A stretch of 23,128 bases of DNA from UBA4466 sp963925035. Its GTDB lineage: Bacteria; Bacteroidota; Bacteroidia; Flavobacteriales_D; Crocinitomicaceae. The position numbers and the translations under genes were made by a program. This document shows, piece after piece, positions 1-7,317 of this stretch. The stretch lies in the NCBI GenBank assembly GCA_963925035.1, contig CAWUSK010000037.1, positions 1 to 23,128 on the forward strand, written 5' to 3'. The notes beneath the pieces were generated by a model. The model searched no databases. It worked only from the letters and a program-made list of their open reading frames with translations, and had not been told where the DNA came from. How positions within the stretch are numbered: position 1 is the first letter of the stretch; each line of letters starts with the position of its first letter.

Positions 1-1285
1 CGATTTGCTCGTTCAGCCCGGAGGTCATCAGTTCTTCCATGTCATATATTTCATCTCCAGTTTGATAAAGCATGTAATGGAAATACACCAAGAACATTTC
101 ATCTGATGTGTTTAAACCTGCAGTCACTAATTGAGGTGGTGAATTAGGATTATTTGGATTTCCAGATGTATTATCATATGTTCCTTCGCCTTTAATTTTA
201 GATCCAGCAACTACTTTTTGGATGTTCTTAAAGAAGTAAAAATCTTGCCAGTGAAAATCCCATTGTGGAATATTCGCAAGTTTTAAGGTGTCACCCGCTG
301 GATTGAGCGCATACGCTTTGATACTTTCCCCCAACAAATGCATGTGCGGAAAAACACTTAGAAAAGAGATGTCTGCGGCAAGTCCAGAAGAGCCTCCTGG
401 GTATTGTGCGGTAACATTTGTTACTTGATTTGCGGGCAAACCAAAGGACCAGTTTTGAATAATTGGGTCCGCGGCGACTTGTCGTACACCAGTTGTTCCA
501 AGTGGGTAAAAATGAAAAATCACCTTTGTTGAATCATATTGTCCGTAGCTTCCGACGGGGTAATGCATTGCGAAATAAACATTTGATCCTGCGGCAATGT
601 CCATTCCAAGCTTTAACGGACTTACGGCCGGCAGAGTCATTGGTGTTGCTCCAGGTGTATAACCAGTGAGTAATTTTGTATTGTTATTTGCTGGTCCAGC
701 ACAGTTTCCTCCAACAGAATCAGTAACCTCAACATTATTTGGATCACTAAAAATTAATGCATGGTGCACAATTTGACGATTTCCGGGAATAATTTCTATG
801 GACTTAATCGTTCTATTTTGTGTCAAACCAGAAGGAACAGAGAAACAAACATAATCATCGTCCGTATTGGCTTTACTCATGTACGTCGGAATTTGAACTG
901 TTAAATCTCCAGCGCCTAATATTGCATTTGACGTATAAATAGGCATTGGTGGTGTATTCGCAGAATTACCTTCTAGCGCTCCTCCAGCAACCCAATCCAA
1001 AATTGTAGTTTTATCAGTCGGACTTAGCGAACGATTATGCACATACTGTTGATAATTATTATCCACAGGCCAAGGCGGCATCTCATTAGTTGACACAGCA
1101 GCCGCAATTGCAGCAGCCATAGGACTTGCTTCAGCATAAGTCATTAAAGGCATCGGAGCAATTCCGTTTGTATTATGACATTTTGTACACTTGTTAAACA
1201 TGATTTGAGCAACATCATCGCTCCAAGTTTGTGCTTGTCCAGAAAACGTTAAGATAGTAATTGTAAACAGTAGTAAATTTTTCAT
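1..1285 (-). CDS. Secreted cytochrome c / copper type II monooxygenase-like fusion (partial)
   Basis: The reading frame is open from the ATG at 1285 to the window edge (428 codons seen, 3' end missing). Residues 1-19 look like a signal peptide ending in GQAQ. A haem c site CTKCH (C33, C36, H37) follows, and an EMPPW motif near residue 69 fits a methionine axial ligand, so the N-terminus is a small cytochrome c domain. The rest resembles the copper type II, ascorbate-dependent (PHM/DBH-like) monooxygenase fold: an HH pair at 174-175, MHYP at 240-243, HMH at 314-316 and a Met in DEMF at 397 match the CuH and CuM ligand pattern. Family knowledge: such enzymes hydroxylate organic substrates with O2 at two copper centres, and in Bacteroidetes they are commonly fused to a haem domain that could supply electrons. 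It is inferred to be periplasmic or secreted. A C-terminal sorting domain may lie outside the window. Substrate unknown. Confidence 0.85.
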   Translation of the reverse strand, partial: MKNLLLFTITILTFSGQAQTWSDDVAQIMFNKCTKCHNTNGIAPMPLMTYAEASPMAAAIAAAVSTNEMPPWPVDNNYQQYVHNRSLSPTDKTTILDWVAGGALEGNSANTPPMPIYTSNAILGAGDLTVQIPTYMSKANTDDDYVCFSVPSGLTQNRTIKSIEIIPGNRQIVHHALIFSDPNNVEVTDSVGGNCAGPANNNTKLLTGYTPGATPMTLPAVSPLKLGMDIAAGSNVYFAMHYPVGSYGQYDSTKVIFHFYPLGTTGVRQVAADPIIQNWSFGLPANQVTNVTAQYPGGSSGLAADISFLSVFPHMHLLGESIKAYALNPAGDTLKLANIPQWDFHWQDFYFFKNIQKVVAGSKIKGEGTYDNTSGNPNNPNSPPQLVTAGLNTSDEMFLVYFHYMLYQTGDEIYDMEELMTSGLNEQI

Positions 1286-1349
1286 AGGGCTGATTTTAAC
1301 TTTGCAAATTAAGATAAAAAATTGAGAAAGACTAAATAAAAGACAAACA

Positions 1350-1664
1350 CTATTTCTTCTTCTTCTTGCCGTTGACTTCTATATTGATTTTTCCAAATAA
1401 AGACCTAAAGAATCCTTTTTTTTCTGGCTTTGCAACTTTAACTGATTCCTCAGTTGCTAGTGGTTTTTCAATAAACACAGGCTTCTCAACGTTAACTACT
1501 TTGAGTTGGACGTCTTTCAAAAGGTTACTTATGTCTTCCACAAAATCAATAATATCGTCTGGCGGTACAAACTTATCTTCTGGGTTCTTTTGGAACGATG
1601 AAAGGGCTATTTTATTTAACTTTTTGTAGAGTTTACTAAAATCGTTTTTCAATTGTGTACTCAA
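1350..1664 (-). CDS. Small hypothetical protein with lysine-rich tail, start uncertain
   Basis: I do not recognise a family. The 104-residue form begins at a TTG codon (1664). It has a helical N-terminal half, a middle rich in Val, Glu and Pro, then a basic segment and a terminal run of five lysines encoded by a GAA/CTT-type microsatellite. No signal peptide or membrane helix is seen, so it is probably cytoplasmic. The frame stays open upstream to about 1742 and the extra residues (ending YFDQFNNKRGYFGDNPEL) look like real protein, but that stretch has no in-frame ATG. An out-of-frame ATG at 1725-1727 would join the frame if one base were inserted after it. Either the gene uses a non-ATG start or a base is missing there. 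Its neighbours give no functional hint. Confidence 0.5.
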   Translation of the reverse strand: MSTQLKNDFSKLYKKLNKIALSSFQKNPEDKFVPPDDIIDFVEDISNLLKDVQLKVVNVEKPVFIEKPLATEESVKVAKPEKKGFFRSLFGKINIEVNGKKKKK

Positions 1665-1847
1665 TTCAGGGTTGTCTCCAAAGTAGCCACGTTTGTTGTT
1701 AAATTGATCAAAGTAATTCAGTTCATGCGTAACTATTATAAATCATATAACTATATTTTTAAACAGGTTTTTACGCACAAAACGTAAATGTTAACGACGC
1801 AATTCGGTAAAAAAAATAATTGACACAATGGTAATACTATTATAATC

Positions 1848-1875
1848 TTCAATTAAGCAATCGACCCTACTTTTG
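1848..1875 (+). promoter_or_regulatory. Bacteroidetes-type promoter for the 40-aa ORF
   Basis: A perfect -7 element TACTTTTG (1868-1875) fits the Bacteroidetes consensus TAnnTTTG. A TTC at 1848-1850, 17 bases upstream, is a one-mismatch -33 element. Transcription would start about 25 bases before the ATG at 1907. Pattern match only. Confidence 0.5.
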
Positions 1876-1906
1876 TTATAAAAGATTCACACTTAAAATA
1901 AAAGTT

Positions 1907-2029
1907 ATGAGTACACTACAATTATTAGAAACATACATTAGCGAGCATCCAGATTACTGGGAATTCGAGAATGAACGAAATGAAGTAGAGAGGTTGAAAA
2001 AATTATGTGCTGTTCAAGTTACTGATTGA
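1907..2029 (+). CDS. Small ORF (40 aa), possibly 3'-truncated
   Basis: An ATG at 1907 opens a 40-codon frame ending in TGA at 2027-2029. The peptide is acidic and helical (begins MSTLQLLETY, contains HPDYWEFENERNEVERLKKL), with no signal peptide or membrane helix. I recognise no family. A near-consensus promoter lies just upstream, which argues that it is or was expressed. Its last 16 bases overlap, on the other strand, the cut end of a beta-lactamase remnant, so its true C-terminus may have been lost in the same deletion. It may therefore be a truncated gene rather than a native small protein. Confidence 0.4.
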   Translation: MSTLQLLETYISEHPDYWEFENERNEVERLKKLCAVQVTD

Positions 2030-2354
2030 TTTCCAGTAGGGAATTCTTTTCTAATTGGACTCCAAGTATCAGGAAGTAAATCCTTTTTGGTGACGGTTAT
2101 TTTTTGATCGAGTGTAAATTTATTTTTATCTATTTCGGCAAGTAAAGCCAATACAATTTGAAACTTAAAAACGCTTTGCATAGGCAAATGATTGTCTCCA
2201 TTTACGCTCAAGGTATCCTGAAAGTTATTGGCAATTAGGTAAAGCCAACCATGGTATTTTTATCGTTCAACAACTCTTCAGTTTTGGTTTTAACTCATAG
2301 AATTGCGCAATTGAAACAACTAGATGGAACTTTAGTGCGATCAATAGAAAACAT
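2014..2354 (-). pseudogene. Class A beta-lactamase remnant (frameshifted, 3'-truncated)
   Basis: The stretch coding FQDTLSVNGDNHLPMQSVFK and then DLLPDTWSPIRKEFPTGN matches the N-terminal third of Bacteroidetes-type class A beta-lactamases (PER/CepA/CfxA group). It includes the SxxK catalytic serine motif, here SVFK. The frame stops after SVT at 2014, so the SDN, Glu166 and KTG parts are all absent. Upstream coding potential continues in other frames: KTEELLNDKNTMVGFT ends at a TAA (2235-2237), and before an A-run near 2290 a hydrophobic stretch ending VVSIAQFYELK could be the old signal peptide, with an ATG at 2352-2354. At least two or three frameshifts plus a 3' deletion make this a dead gene. 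An intact enzyme of this family would be about 300 residues and would hydrolyse beta-lactams in the periplasm. Confidence 0.75.
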
Positions 2355-2479
2355 TACAAGTTTTACACTTTATTTCAAAACGGACACTTTATTTTATTCT
2401 TGATTGGAAGGAGTTAACTTTCATTCGACTTCCCTTCTCACCTCATCAATAAACCTTACCTTTCCAATAAATACACAAC

Positions 2480-3100
2480 ATGGAATTGAACGACGACACT
2501 ATTCTTGGATTTTGGCAGTGGTTCGTAAAAAACGAGCGCACTATAAAAGAATGCATTGAAAATGATAATTCAGTTCACAGGGAATTTGTTGTTGAGCAAT
2601 TAAATGAACGTATTCTTTCATTTGGTATGCTAACATGGGACATTGGTTTAAATGAAGATGATAATTGGTTCTTGACACTTTCTCCGAATGGAAACAAAGA
2701 TATTTTGAAAATCAGTCAAAGCATAATGGCTGAGGCACCAGACCATATGGATTGGATTTTTCAAGCTAGTAAACCTGCCAAAAACTGGAACCGCCAATTT
2801 TCTGTGTACGACGACTATTTAGACGAACAACTAGTGGATGCTTCTAACTGGCATTACCTGATTTTTGAAGATGGAGATGGAAAGTTGGCATTGGTGCTAG
2901 AAGCAGGAAATGTTATGCACTTGGATCAAGAACTAGCCGAAACAGCTGCAGAAAAATTTGTCATTCATGAAATTGGCGAATTACATCGGATTCAGTTCAT
3001 AGGTTCCGTGGAAATTGTTGCTGAACTAGAAAGTGAGCACGCAGCGGAGAAAACTCCAGTAACCGACCTGAAAGAACATTTACTAGAGTTAATTCAATAA
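2480..3100 (+). CDS. Conserved-looking hypothetical acidic protein (206 aa)
   Basis: I do not recognise this family. The ATG at 2480 starts a clean 206-codon frame. The protein is acidic, without signal peptide or membrane helices, so probably cytoplasmic. It is rich in tryptophan near the start (FWQWFV) and in the centre (DHMDWIFQASKPAKNW), with a mixed alpha/beta look. It ends one base before the stop of the converging YcxB-like gene, so the two are tail to tail. No operon partner helps to assign a job. Confidence 0.8.
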   Translation: MELNDDTILGFWQWFVKNERTIKECIENDNSVHREFVVEQLNERILSFGMLTWDIGLNEDDNWFLTLSPNGNKDILKISQSIMAEAPDHMDWIFQASKPAKNWNRQFSVYDDYLDEQLVDASNWHYLIFEDGDGKLALVLEAGNVMHLDQELAETAAEKFVIHEIGELHRIQFIGSVEIVAELESEHAAEKTPVTDLKEHLLELIQ

Positions 3101-3101
3101 A

Positions 3102-3641
3102 TTACATCGCTGTCATCCATAACCAAGTAAACTCTTCTACGAAAGGAGTTTTAAGTCGTGTAAGTTCCTTTTTAAGTTCTTTAGAATCAACTTGAGTTTT
3201 TGGAACAATAAGTGACGAACCGCTTTTTAAATTGATAAAGAAATGGCTTTCAATCTCTACAATATTATTCAATTCTGACTCTTTTACATCTCCTTCCCCA
3301 AATTTATCTTTCACAAAAAGTTTGTCTGGAAATGTTTCCAACGTCTCCTCCATTCCAAAACGACTTGAATAGTTTGCCTTAATGAAGCGTCCGTAATTCA
3401 ACTTCTGTTTCCACGAAAAATAGTTGTAATAAAAAAGAATAAACAGCACGACCATTACAGAGAAATAAATGCCCATAATTAGTTCGTCACTTGTGAAGAA
3501 ATATCCGGCAAATAAGGTTGATGCAGCAACAAGGAGCGCGCGACTATTTCGCCTCTTCTTTACTAAAACCTCTGACTTTGAGGCGATGTAAAGTTGAAAC
3601 TCTAATAAATCTTCCTTCTCAATTTTATACGTGCACTTCAT
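3102..3641 (-). CDS. YcxB-like membrane protein
   Basis: The 179-residue product has the layout of YcxB-family proteins: a short N-terminal beta-rich stretch (CTYKIEKEDLLEFQLYIASK), two adjacent membrane helices at about residues 35-50 and 54-72, then a cytoplasmic domain with hydrophobic strands and a SLIVPK segment near the end that matches the typical IIPK/R signature. Function of the family is unknown. It sits alone between a converging gene and the CDGSH gene, both separated by their own ends. The assignment rests on architecture and motif, not on a search. Confidence 0.65.
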   Translation of the reverse strand: MKCTYKIEKEDLLEFQLYIASKSEVLVKKRRNSRALLVAASTLFAGYFFTSDELIMGIYFSVMVVLFILFYYNYFSWKQKLNYGRFIKANYSSRFGMEETLETFPDKLFVKDKFGEGDVKESELNNIVEIESHFFINLKSGSSLIVPKTQVDSKELKKELTRLKTPFVEEFTWLWMTAM

Positions 3642-3715
3642 GGAGGCCTTAATTCATTTTGCCCGAAGATAAGCGTTTCTGAAACTAAGTATTACTTCCG
3701 ACTCGATTTTAATTA

Positions 3716-3952
3716 TTAAGACTTATGTGATCCGTCACAATAAGGTGGATTATTCGTTTGCTTACACATACAAATTGCTCCCATTTTTGGTTCTTCGACT
3801 TGAAAAATTGTGGGTGTAAATCCACTGTCTTTATGAGCTCCGTTGCACCATGGTTGACTCTCCGACTTCCCGCAAGAACACCACGCATAATGTTTGCCAT
3901 CTTCTAATTGTTCCATTTGCGGAGCTTTACCCGCGACTTGTCCTTTTTCCAT
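3716..3952 (-). CDS. Double CDGSH-type [2Fe-2S] protein
   Basis: This 78-residue protein carries two CDGSH (mitoNEET-like) iron-sulfur sites. Site one is C25, C27, C36, H40 (CSCGKSESQPWCNGAHK) and site two is C61, C63, C72, H76 (CMCKQTNNPPYCDGSHK); both keep the three-Cys, one-His ligand set and the Pro before the third Cys. Family knowledge: each site binds a redox-active, acid-labile [2Fe-2S] cluster, and double-motif forms act as soluble monomers (as in CISD3/MiNT). No membrane helix is present, so it is expected in the cytoplasm as an electron-transfer or cluster-handling protein. Partner unknown. Confidence 0.9.
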   Translation of the reverse strand: MEKGQVAGKAPQMEQLEDGKHYAWCSCGKSESQPWCNGAHKDSGFTPTIFQVEEPKMGAICMCKQTNNPPYCDGSHKS

Positions 3953-4017
3953 AAGTTTATTTTTTGCTCAAGTTAACTATATATAATTCAAGCGCAATGG
4001 ATCTATAAAGTATAATG

Positions 4018-4042
4018 AAAAAATGCTGAAAAATAATTTTTC
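4018..4042 (-). terminator. Possible weak terminator after the PKS operon
   Basis: Just past the stop of the last operon gene, the minus strand reads GAAAAATTATTTTTC (6-bp AT stem, 3-nt loop), then AGCA and six Ts. The stem is AT-only apart from one pair, so this is a weak call. Confidence 0.3.
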
Positions 4043-4052
4043 TAAACGTAAA

Positions 4053-4754
4053 TCAATCCTTAACAGAAATCACCACTAAAAATCGAAAAGCCCATTTCCA
4101 ACTTATGTTATAATTGCTGAATTCTGCACGTTCTAAAATATTAATTAGCTCTTTTTTTGTGAAAGCTCTTCTTATAGCTAATAGACCATCTTCCTTTACA
4201 ATTTTTGAGAAAGGAAGAAAGAAAGACCCTATTTTAAATAATAAATAAGCGAAACAATTTCGCTGCAATTCGCTAAAAATGATTGTACTCGATACATTTG
4301 GTTTCGACTTTTTTAAAAACTCTACCATTTGATCGTCTGAGAAATGATACATAAAGTGGCTACTTATAAGAATATCGCACGTCGGAAGCTTAAAGTCATC
4401 AACCAAAATATCCGCTTTCAAATAGTTGATATTTAAACTTGAATTGTTCTGTTGCCGCGCATATTCTATAATGTGAGGATTAGCATCTATTCCGAACAAC
4501 TCAATAGGTCTGTTATTTTTGTGACACCAATTTTCAATGGCTCTCAGGTTGTCTCCTCCTCCGCAACCTAAGTCAACAATTTTAACTGATTTAGTGATTT
4601 TAAGTAGCTCTTTTTTTACGGCTTTAAGAGTTGATGCAGTGTTTCCTAAGGTTTTGTTAATGGAAGTCAATCCAATCAATGTTTTGTCCAAATCATTTCC
4701 AGACAACTCAAAGTTATCCATATTTTCCTTTTCCGAACTTCGCTTGGTTAACAT
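4053..4754 (-). CDS. Class I SAM methyltransferase B of the PKS operon
   Basis: This 233-residue protein has SAM-binding motif I VDLGCGGGD at about 60-68 and the acidic-loop motif GIDANP at 88-93, the Rossmann-like fold of class I methyltransferases (UbiE/SrsB-like). It is a clear paralogue of the methyltransferase at 9597-10304: both share a start region with R-S-x-E and MDN/MDD, then SG-x(6)-L-x(5)-SIN-x-LG, and a W-x-WAFR near the C-terminus. Its ATG directly abuts the stop codon of the upstream membrane protein, so it is translationally linked as the last gene of the operon. Inferred role: O- or C-methylation of the phenolic or quinone ring made by the type III PKS, at a different position or step from its paralogue. 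Substrate not provable from sequence. Confidence 0.85.
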   Translation of the reverse strand: MLTKRSSEKENMDNFELSGNDLDKTLIGLTSINKTLGNTASTLKAVKKELLKITKSVKIVDLGCGGGDNLRAIENWCHKNNRPIELFGIDANPHIIEYARQQNNSSLNINYLKADILVDDFKLPTCDILISSHFMYHFSDDQMVEFLKKSKPNVSSTIIFSELQRNCFAYLLFKIGSFFLPFSKIVKEDGLLAIRRAFTKKELINILERAEFSNYNISWKWAFRFLVVISVKD

Positions 4755-5189
4755 TTATGCTGCCTCTTTCTTGAAAATTAGCTGATACACTTTACCCGAG
4801 ATCCAGTTACCTGCAGGAAAATACAATGCAAAGAAAAGCGCCATACCCAAGCTAAAATTACGAATCGTGAAAAACTGATCCAACAGATTCTCAGGGAATG
4901 CATAAGAACTTTCCATAGCATATCCGCCAAACTCTAAAAACGCCATCGCAATTAATCCATATGCATATTGAGCGTGAAAAGGTAGCTTTCGAAGCAACAA
5001 TGAAATAGGAACCATGTAAAAGATGTAAACCGTAATTACTTGCCACCAGTAGGTAAATTTTGCTATTTCTACTGCATTACCAAATTCATTCATTCCCATT
5101 CCCCAAGCGAAATAGATGATGATATAAATGAGTAATAACTTTCTATCTACATTCAGTTTTTTTTTGGCGTATTGTATAAAATCATTCAT
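4755..5189 (-). CDS. Four-helix membrane protein of the PKS operon
   Basis: The 144-residue product has a short basic start and four likely membrane helices at about 17-34, 45-65, 74-92 and 108-128, and a lysine-containing cytoplasmic tail. I do not recognise a family. It overlaps the phosphopantetheinyl transferase gene by 4 bases (ATGA) and abuts the last methyltransferase, so it belongs to the biosynthetic operon. Possible roles consistent with position are holding the enzymes at the membrane, handling a lipid product, or catalysing a membrane-embedded step. Conserved-looking Trp, Gly and Glu within helices (FAWGMGMNEFG, FLEFGGYAMESS) would be worth comparing across homologues. Confidence 0.8.
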   Translation of the reverse strand: MNDFIQYAKKKLNVDRKLLLIYIIIYFAWGMGMNEFGNAVEIAKFTYWWQVITVYIFYMVPISLLLRKLPFHAQYAYGLIAMAFLEFGGYAMESSYAFPENLLDQFFTIRNFSLGMALFFALYFPAGNWISGKVYQLIFKKEAA

Positions 5190-5788
5190 GCGTTGATGTT
5201 TTTTTGAAAGGAATAAGCACCATATTTTCCATGGTGCGTAATTGAAATTGATGTGTTTAGCGGTTTGTTCTTGTAATGAAGACTAGGAACTCCTATTTTT
5301 GTTTTCTGCAGAAATAGCGCGTCAACATCTAATGAATTGTTTCGTGCAAAGTCATTTAACACATGCTGATACATACAATCGCTTTGTTGCTTAATATTGG
5401 TGTCTGAAAGCTCAATAACACTTGTATCGATATCAATATTGTTCAGTACGGCAGAAGTAAAAATATAATTGGAGTTAATTAAAGTGCTTGTCTTTAAATT
5501 CATTGCGCCAATTGTAACGCGACCGTTTTCTGAAGCGTGGATACTACACTCAATTTTTGTTGGATTAAAAAATCGTTTTCCACCGGTTTGAATAAATACT
5601 TTATAGGCACTTTCCTTCATGCTCCAGAATTGCCAAACTGTGGTAAAGGGATCCATTGAATCAGCAATTACAGACTGCTCTTCTGTGGTAAAGATTTTTT
5701 GCACAAAACCCGGTCTTTCCCATCCGATAGCTTTTGGATGTAAAGGGCGCAATGTTTCATTAATATCTATGATATCATTTCCTACCAT
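5186..5788 (-). CDS. 4'-phosphopantetheinyl transferase (AcpS/Sfp superfamily)
   Basis: The 200-residue protein starts with VGNDIIDI (D5, D8) and has WSMKESAYK at about 55-63; these are the two hallmark Mg2+/CoA-binding motifs of phosphopantetheinyl transferases. A later SISITHHGKYGAYSF segment matches the family's C-terminal half. It would move the phosphopantetheine arm from CoA to the active serine of the ACP encoded directly upstream, with which it overlaps by one base. The pairing suggests a private activation enzyme for this ACP. At 200 residues it is longer than the AcpS type (about 120) and in the range of the two-domain Sfp type. Cytoplasmic. Confidence 0.9.
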   Translation of the reverse strand: MVGNDIIDINETLRPLHPKAIGWERPGFVQKIFTTEEQSVIADSMDPFTTVWQFWSMKESAYKVFIQTGGKRFFNPTKIECSIHASENGRVTIGAMNLKTSTLINSNYIFTSAVLNNIDIDTSVIELSDTNIKQQSDCMYQHVLNDFARNNSLDVDALFLQKTKIGVPSLHYKNKPLNTSISITHHGKYGAYSFQKNINA

Positions 5789-6045
5789 TATTTTTTAGAT
5801 ACTTTAGTGCTTATAACTTCTAGCGCTGCCTTTACATTCAACATTTTTTCCATGGATTGATTGTCTATTTCAATGTCGTACTTGTCTTCAATGTCTAGAA
5901 TTACGTCTATAAGATTCGCTGAATTTATCTTTAAATCAGTAATGAAATCAGTATTTTCATGCAAATTTTCAAATGCTTCTTCGTCTTGTATATATGGTTT
6001 AACAATCAATTTTAACTCGCTAATCATTTGTTCTTTATCACTCAT
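5788..6045 (-). CDS. Acyl carrier protein of the PKS operon
   Basis: An 85-residue acidic four-helix protein. The attachment serine is S42 in DLKINSANLIDVILDIED; the helix II pattern L-I-D-x(2)-L-D-I-E-D-x-Y-D matches ACPs, but the residue before the serine is Asn instead of the usual Asp of DSL. Role: carries growing acyl intermediates through the local ketosynthase, dehydratase and enoyl reductase and may hand the finished chain to the type III PKS as starter. Its gene overlaps the ketosynthase stop and the transferase start by one base each. Likely a specialised ACP and not the housekeeping AcpP. Confidence 0.93.
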   Translation of the reverse strand: MSDKEQMISELKLIVKPYIQDEEAFENLHENTDFITDLKINSANLIDVILDIEDKYDIEIDNQSMEKMLNVKAALEVISTKVSKK

Positions 6046-7313
6046 TATTGTTTGAATTTTTTAAATATAATACAGCCGTTAACATCTCCAAAGCCAAAAC
6101 TTGCTTTTGCTACTACGTTCACTTCTTGCTTAATGGTAAGCTGTGGAATTTTGTCTTCTGAAATAACCGCTTTAATTTCTTCATTTAGATCTTCGCAGTT
6201 GATGTTTGGGAAGATAAAGTTGTGGTGAATTTGCAATACGCACGCAACACTTTCTATTGCTCCAGAAGCAGATAGGCAATGTCCAACCATTGACTTTAAA
6301 GAATTGATGTACGGGAAATCATCTCCTTTTAAATTCAACGCTTTTGACCAGTTGTCGATTTCGGTAAAATCCTTACTAGTCGCCGTCAAATGGCCATTTA
6401 TAGTATCAATTTCATTCGCTTCTACGCTTGAATTTTCAAGTGCATTTTTAATGCAGCGCTGAACGGCCTCCGAATTAGGCGCGGTCATAGTCCCTTCATT
6501 TCTTTGTCCGCCCGAATTGACTTCGCCGCCCAATAGTTCAGCATATATTTTTGCCCCTCGTTCAAGCGCGCTTTCCAATGATTCGATAACGAGAGCACCA
6601 GCACCACTTCCTGGAACAAAACCAGAGGCAGAAGCACTCATTGGTCGAGATCCATTTTCAGGAGATTCGTTGTGTTTATAAGTTAAAACGCGCATAGCAT
6701 CAAAACCTCCCCAAAGGTAAGCTCCATGGTCGCTTGTACTGCCAACAATCATTCGTTTTGCACGTCCAGATTTTATTCGATCGAATCCCATCAAAATTGC
6801 CTCTGTACCTGTTGTACATGCCGATGAATTTGTCGTGACTTGATTCCCTAGACCTAAGATTCCACCAAGGTAGGCACTTACTCCACTAGCCATCGTTTGC
6901 GCAACGACAGTGCTTCCCAGGCGCCGTACATTATTACTATCTAACTTGTAAATCGCTTCTCTAAATTTTTCAACACCGGAAGTTCCCGCACCGAATATTG
7001 TTCCACTATCGTAATCTATTTTGTCGTTAATTGATAGGCCTGAATCTTTCCAAGCATCTATTCCAGCCATACAGCCGTATAGTATGCCTGAGCTATTAAA
7101 ATCTTTCAACTGAAGTTCTGTGAAGTAGTTTCGTTTCAATTCCTCCGAAACTTTTGGAATACCACCAATACAACACGAAAAACCCAACTCTTTTAGGGAT
7201 TCATGGAATTCAATTCCAGAGATTCCATTTTTTAGGGCATGCGTAAAACTGTCCAATCCAACCCCATTGGGAGAAACGACGCCAAGACCAGTAATTACAA
7301 CTCTTTTATCCAT
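6045..7313 (-). CDS. FabF-like beta-ketoacyl-ACP synthase
   Basis: A 422-residue KAS I/II family thiolase-fold enzyme of usual length. The catalytic triad is present: Cys166 in SSACTTG, His308 in NGHLTAT and His345 in KSMVGHCLSASG. The first His motif departs from the canonical HGT (Gly replaced by Leu), placing it in a divergent secondary-metabolism-like branch. It would condense malonyl-ACP with an acyl-ACP on the operon's own carrier protein. It begins 4 bases after the dehydratase stop and ends overlapping the ACP start. As a single full ketosynthase with intact Cys it is a condensing enzyme and not a chain-length-factor partner. Start ATG chosen because it gives the standard KRVVITGLG N-terminus. 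Confidence 0.93.
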   Translation of the reverse strand: MDKRVVITGLGVVSPNGVGLDSFTHALKNGISGIEFHESLKELGFSCCIGGIPKVSEELKRNYFTELQLKDFNSSGILYGCMAGIDAWKDSGLSINDKIDYDSGTIFGAGTSGVEKFREAIYKLDSNNVRRLGSTVVAQTMASGVSAYLGGILGLGNQVTTNSSACTTGTEAILMGFDRIKSGRAKRMIVGSTSDHGAYLWGGFDAMRVLTYKHNESPENGSRPMSASASGFVPGSGAGALVIESLESALERGAKIYAELLGGEVNSGGQRNEGTMTAPNSEAVQRCIKNALENSSVEANEIDTINGHLTATSKDFTEIDNWSKALNLKGDDFPYINSLKSMVGHCLSASGAIESVACVLQIHHNFIFPNINCEDLNEEIKAVISEDKIPQLTIKQEVNVVAKASFGFGDVNGCIIFKKFKQ

Positions 7314-7317
7314 AGTG

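Noticed and set aside
463..669. 68-aa plus-strand ORF
   Set aside because: It is antisense to the partial copper monooxygenase, which has clear motifs.
1351..1368. TTC triplet run as a regulatory microsatellite
   Set aside because: It simply encodes the lysine tail of the small protein; no sign of a phase-variable role beyond the repeat itself.
3709..3900. 63-aa minus-strand ORF
   Set aside because: It is another frame of the double-CDGSH gene, whose own frame has eight intact cluster ligands.
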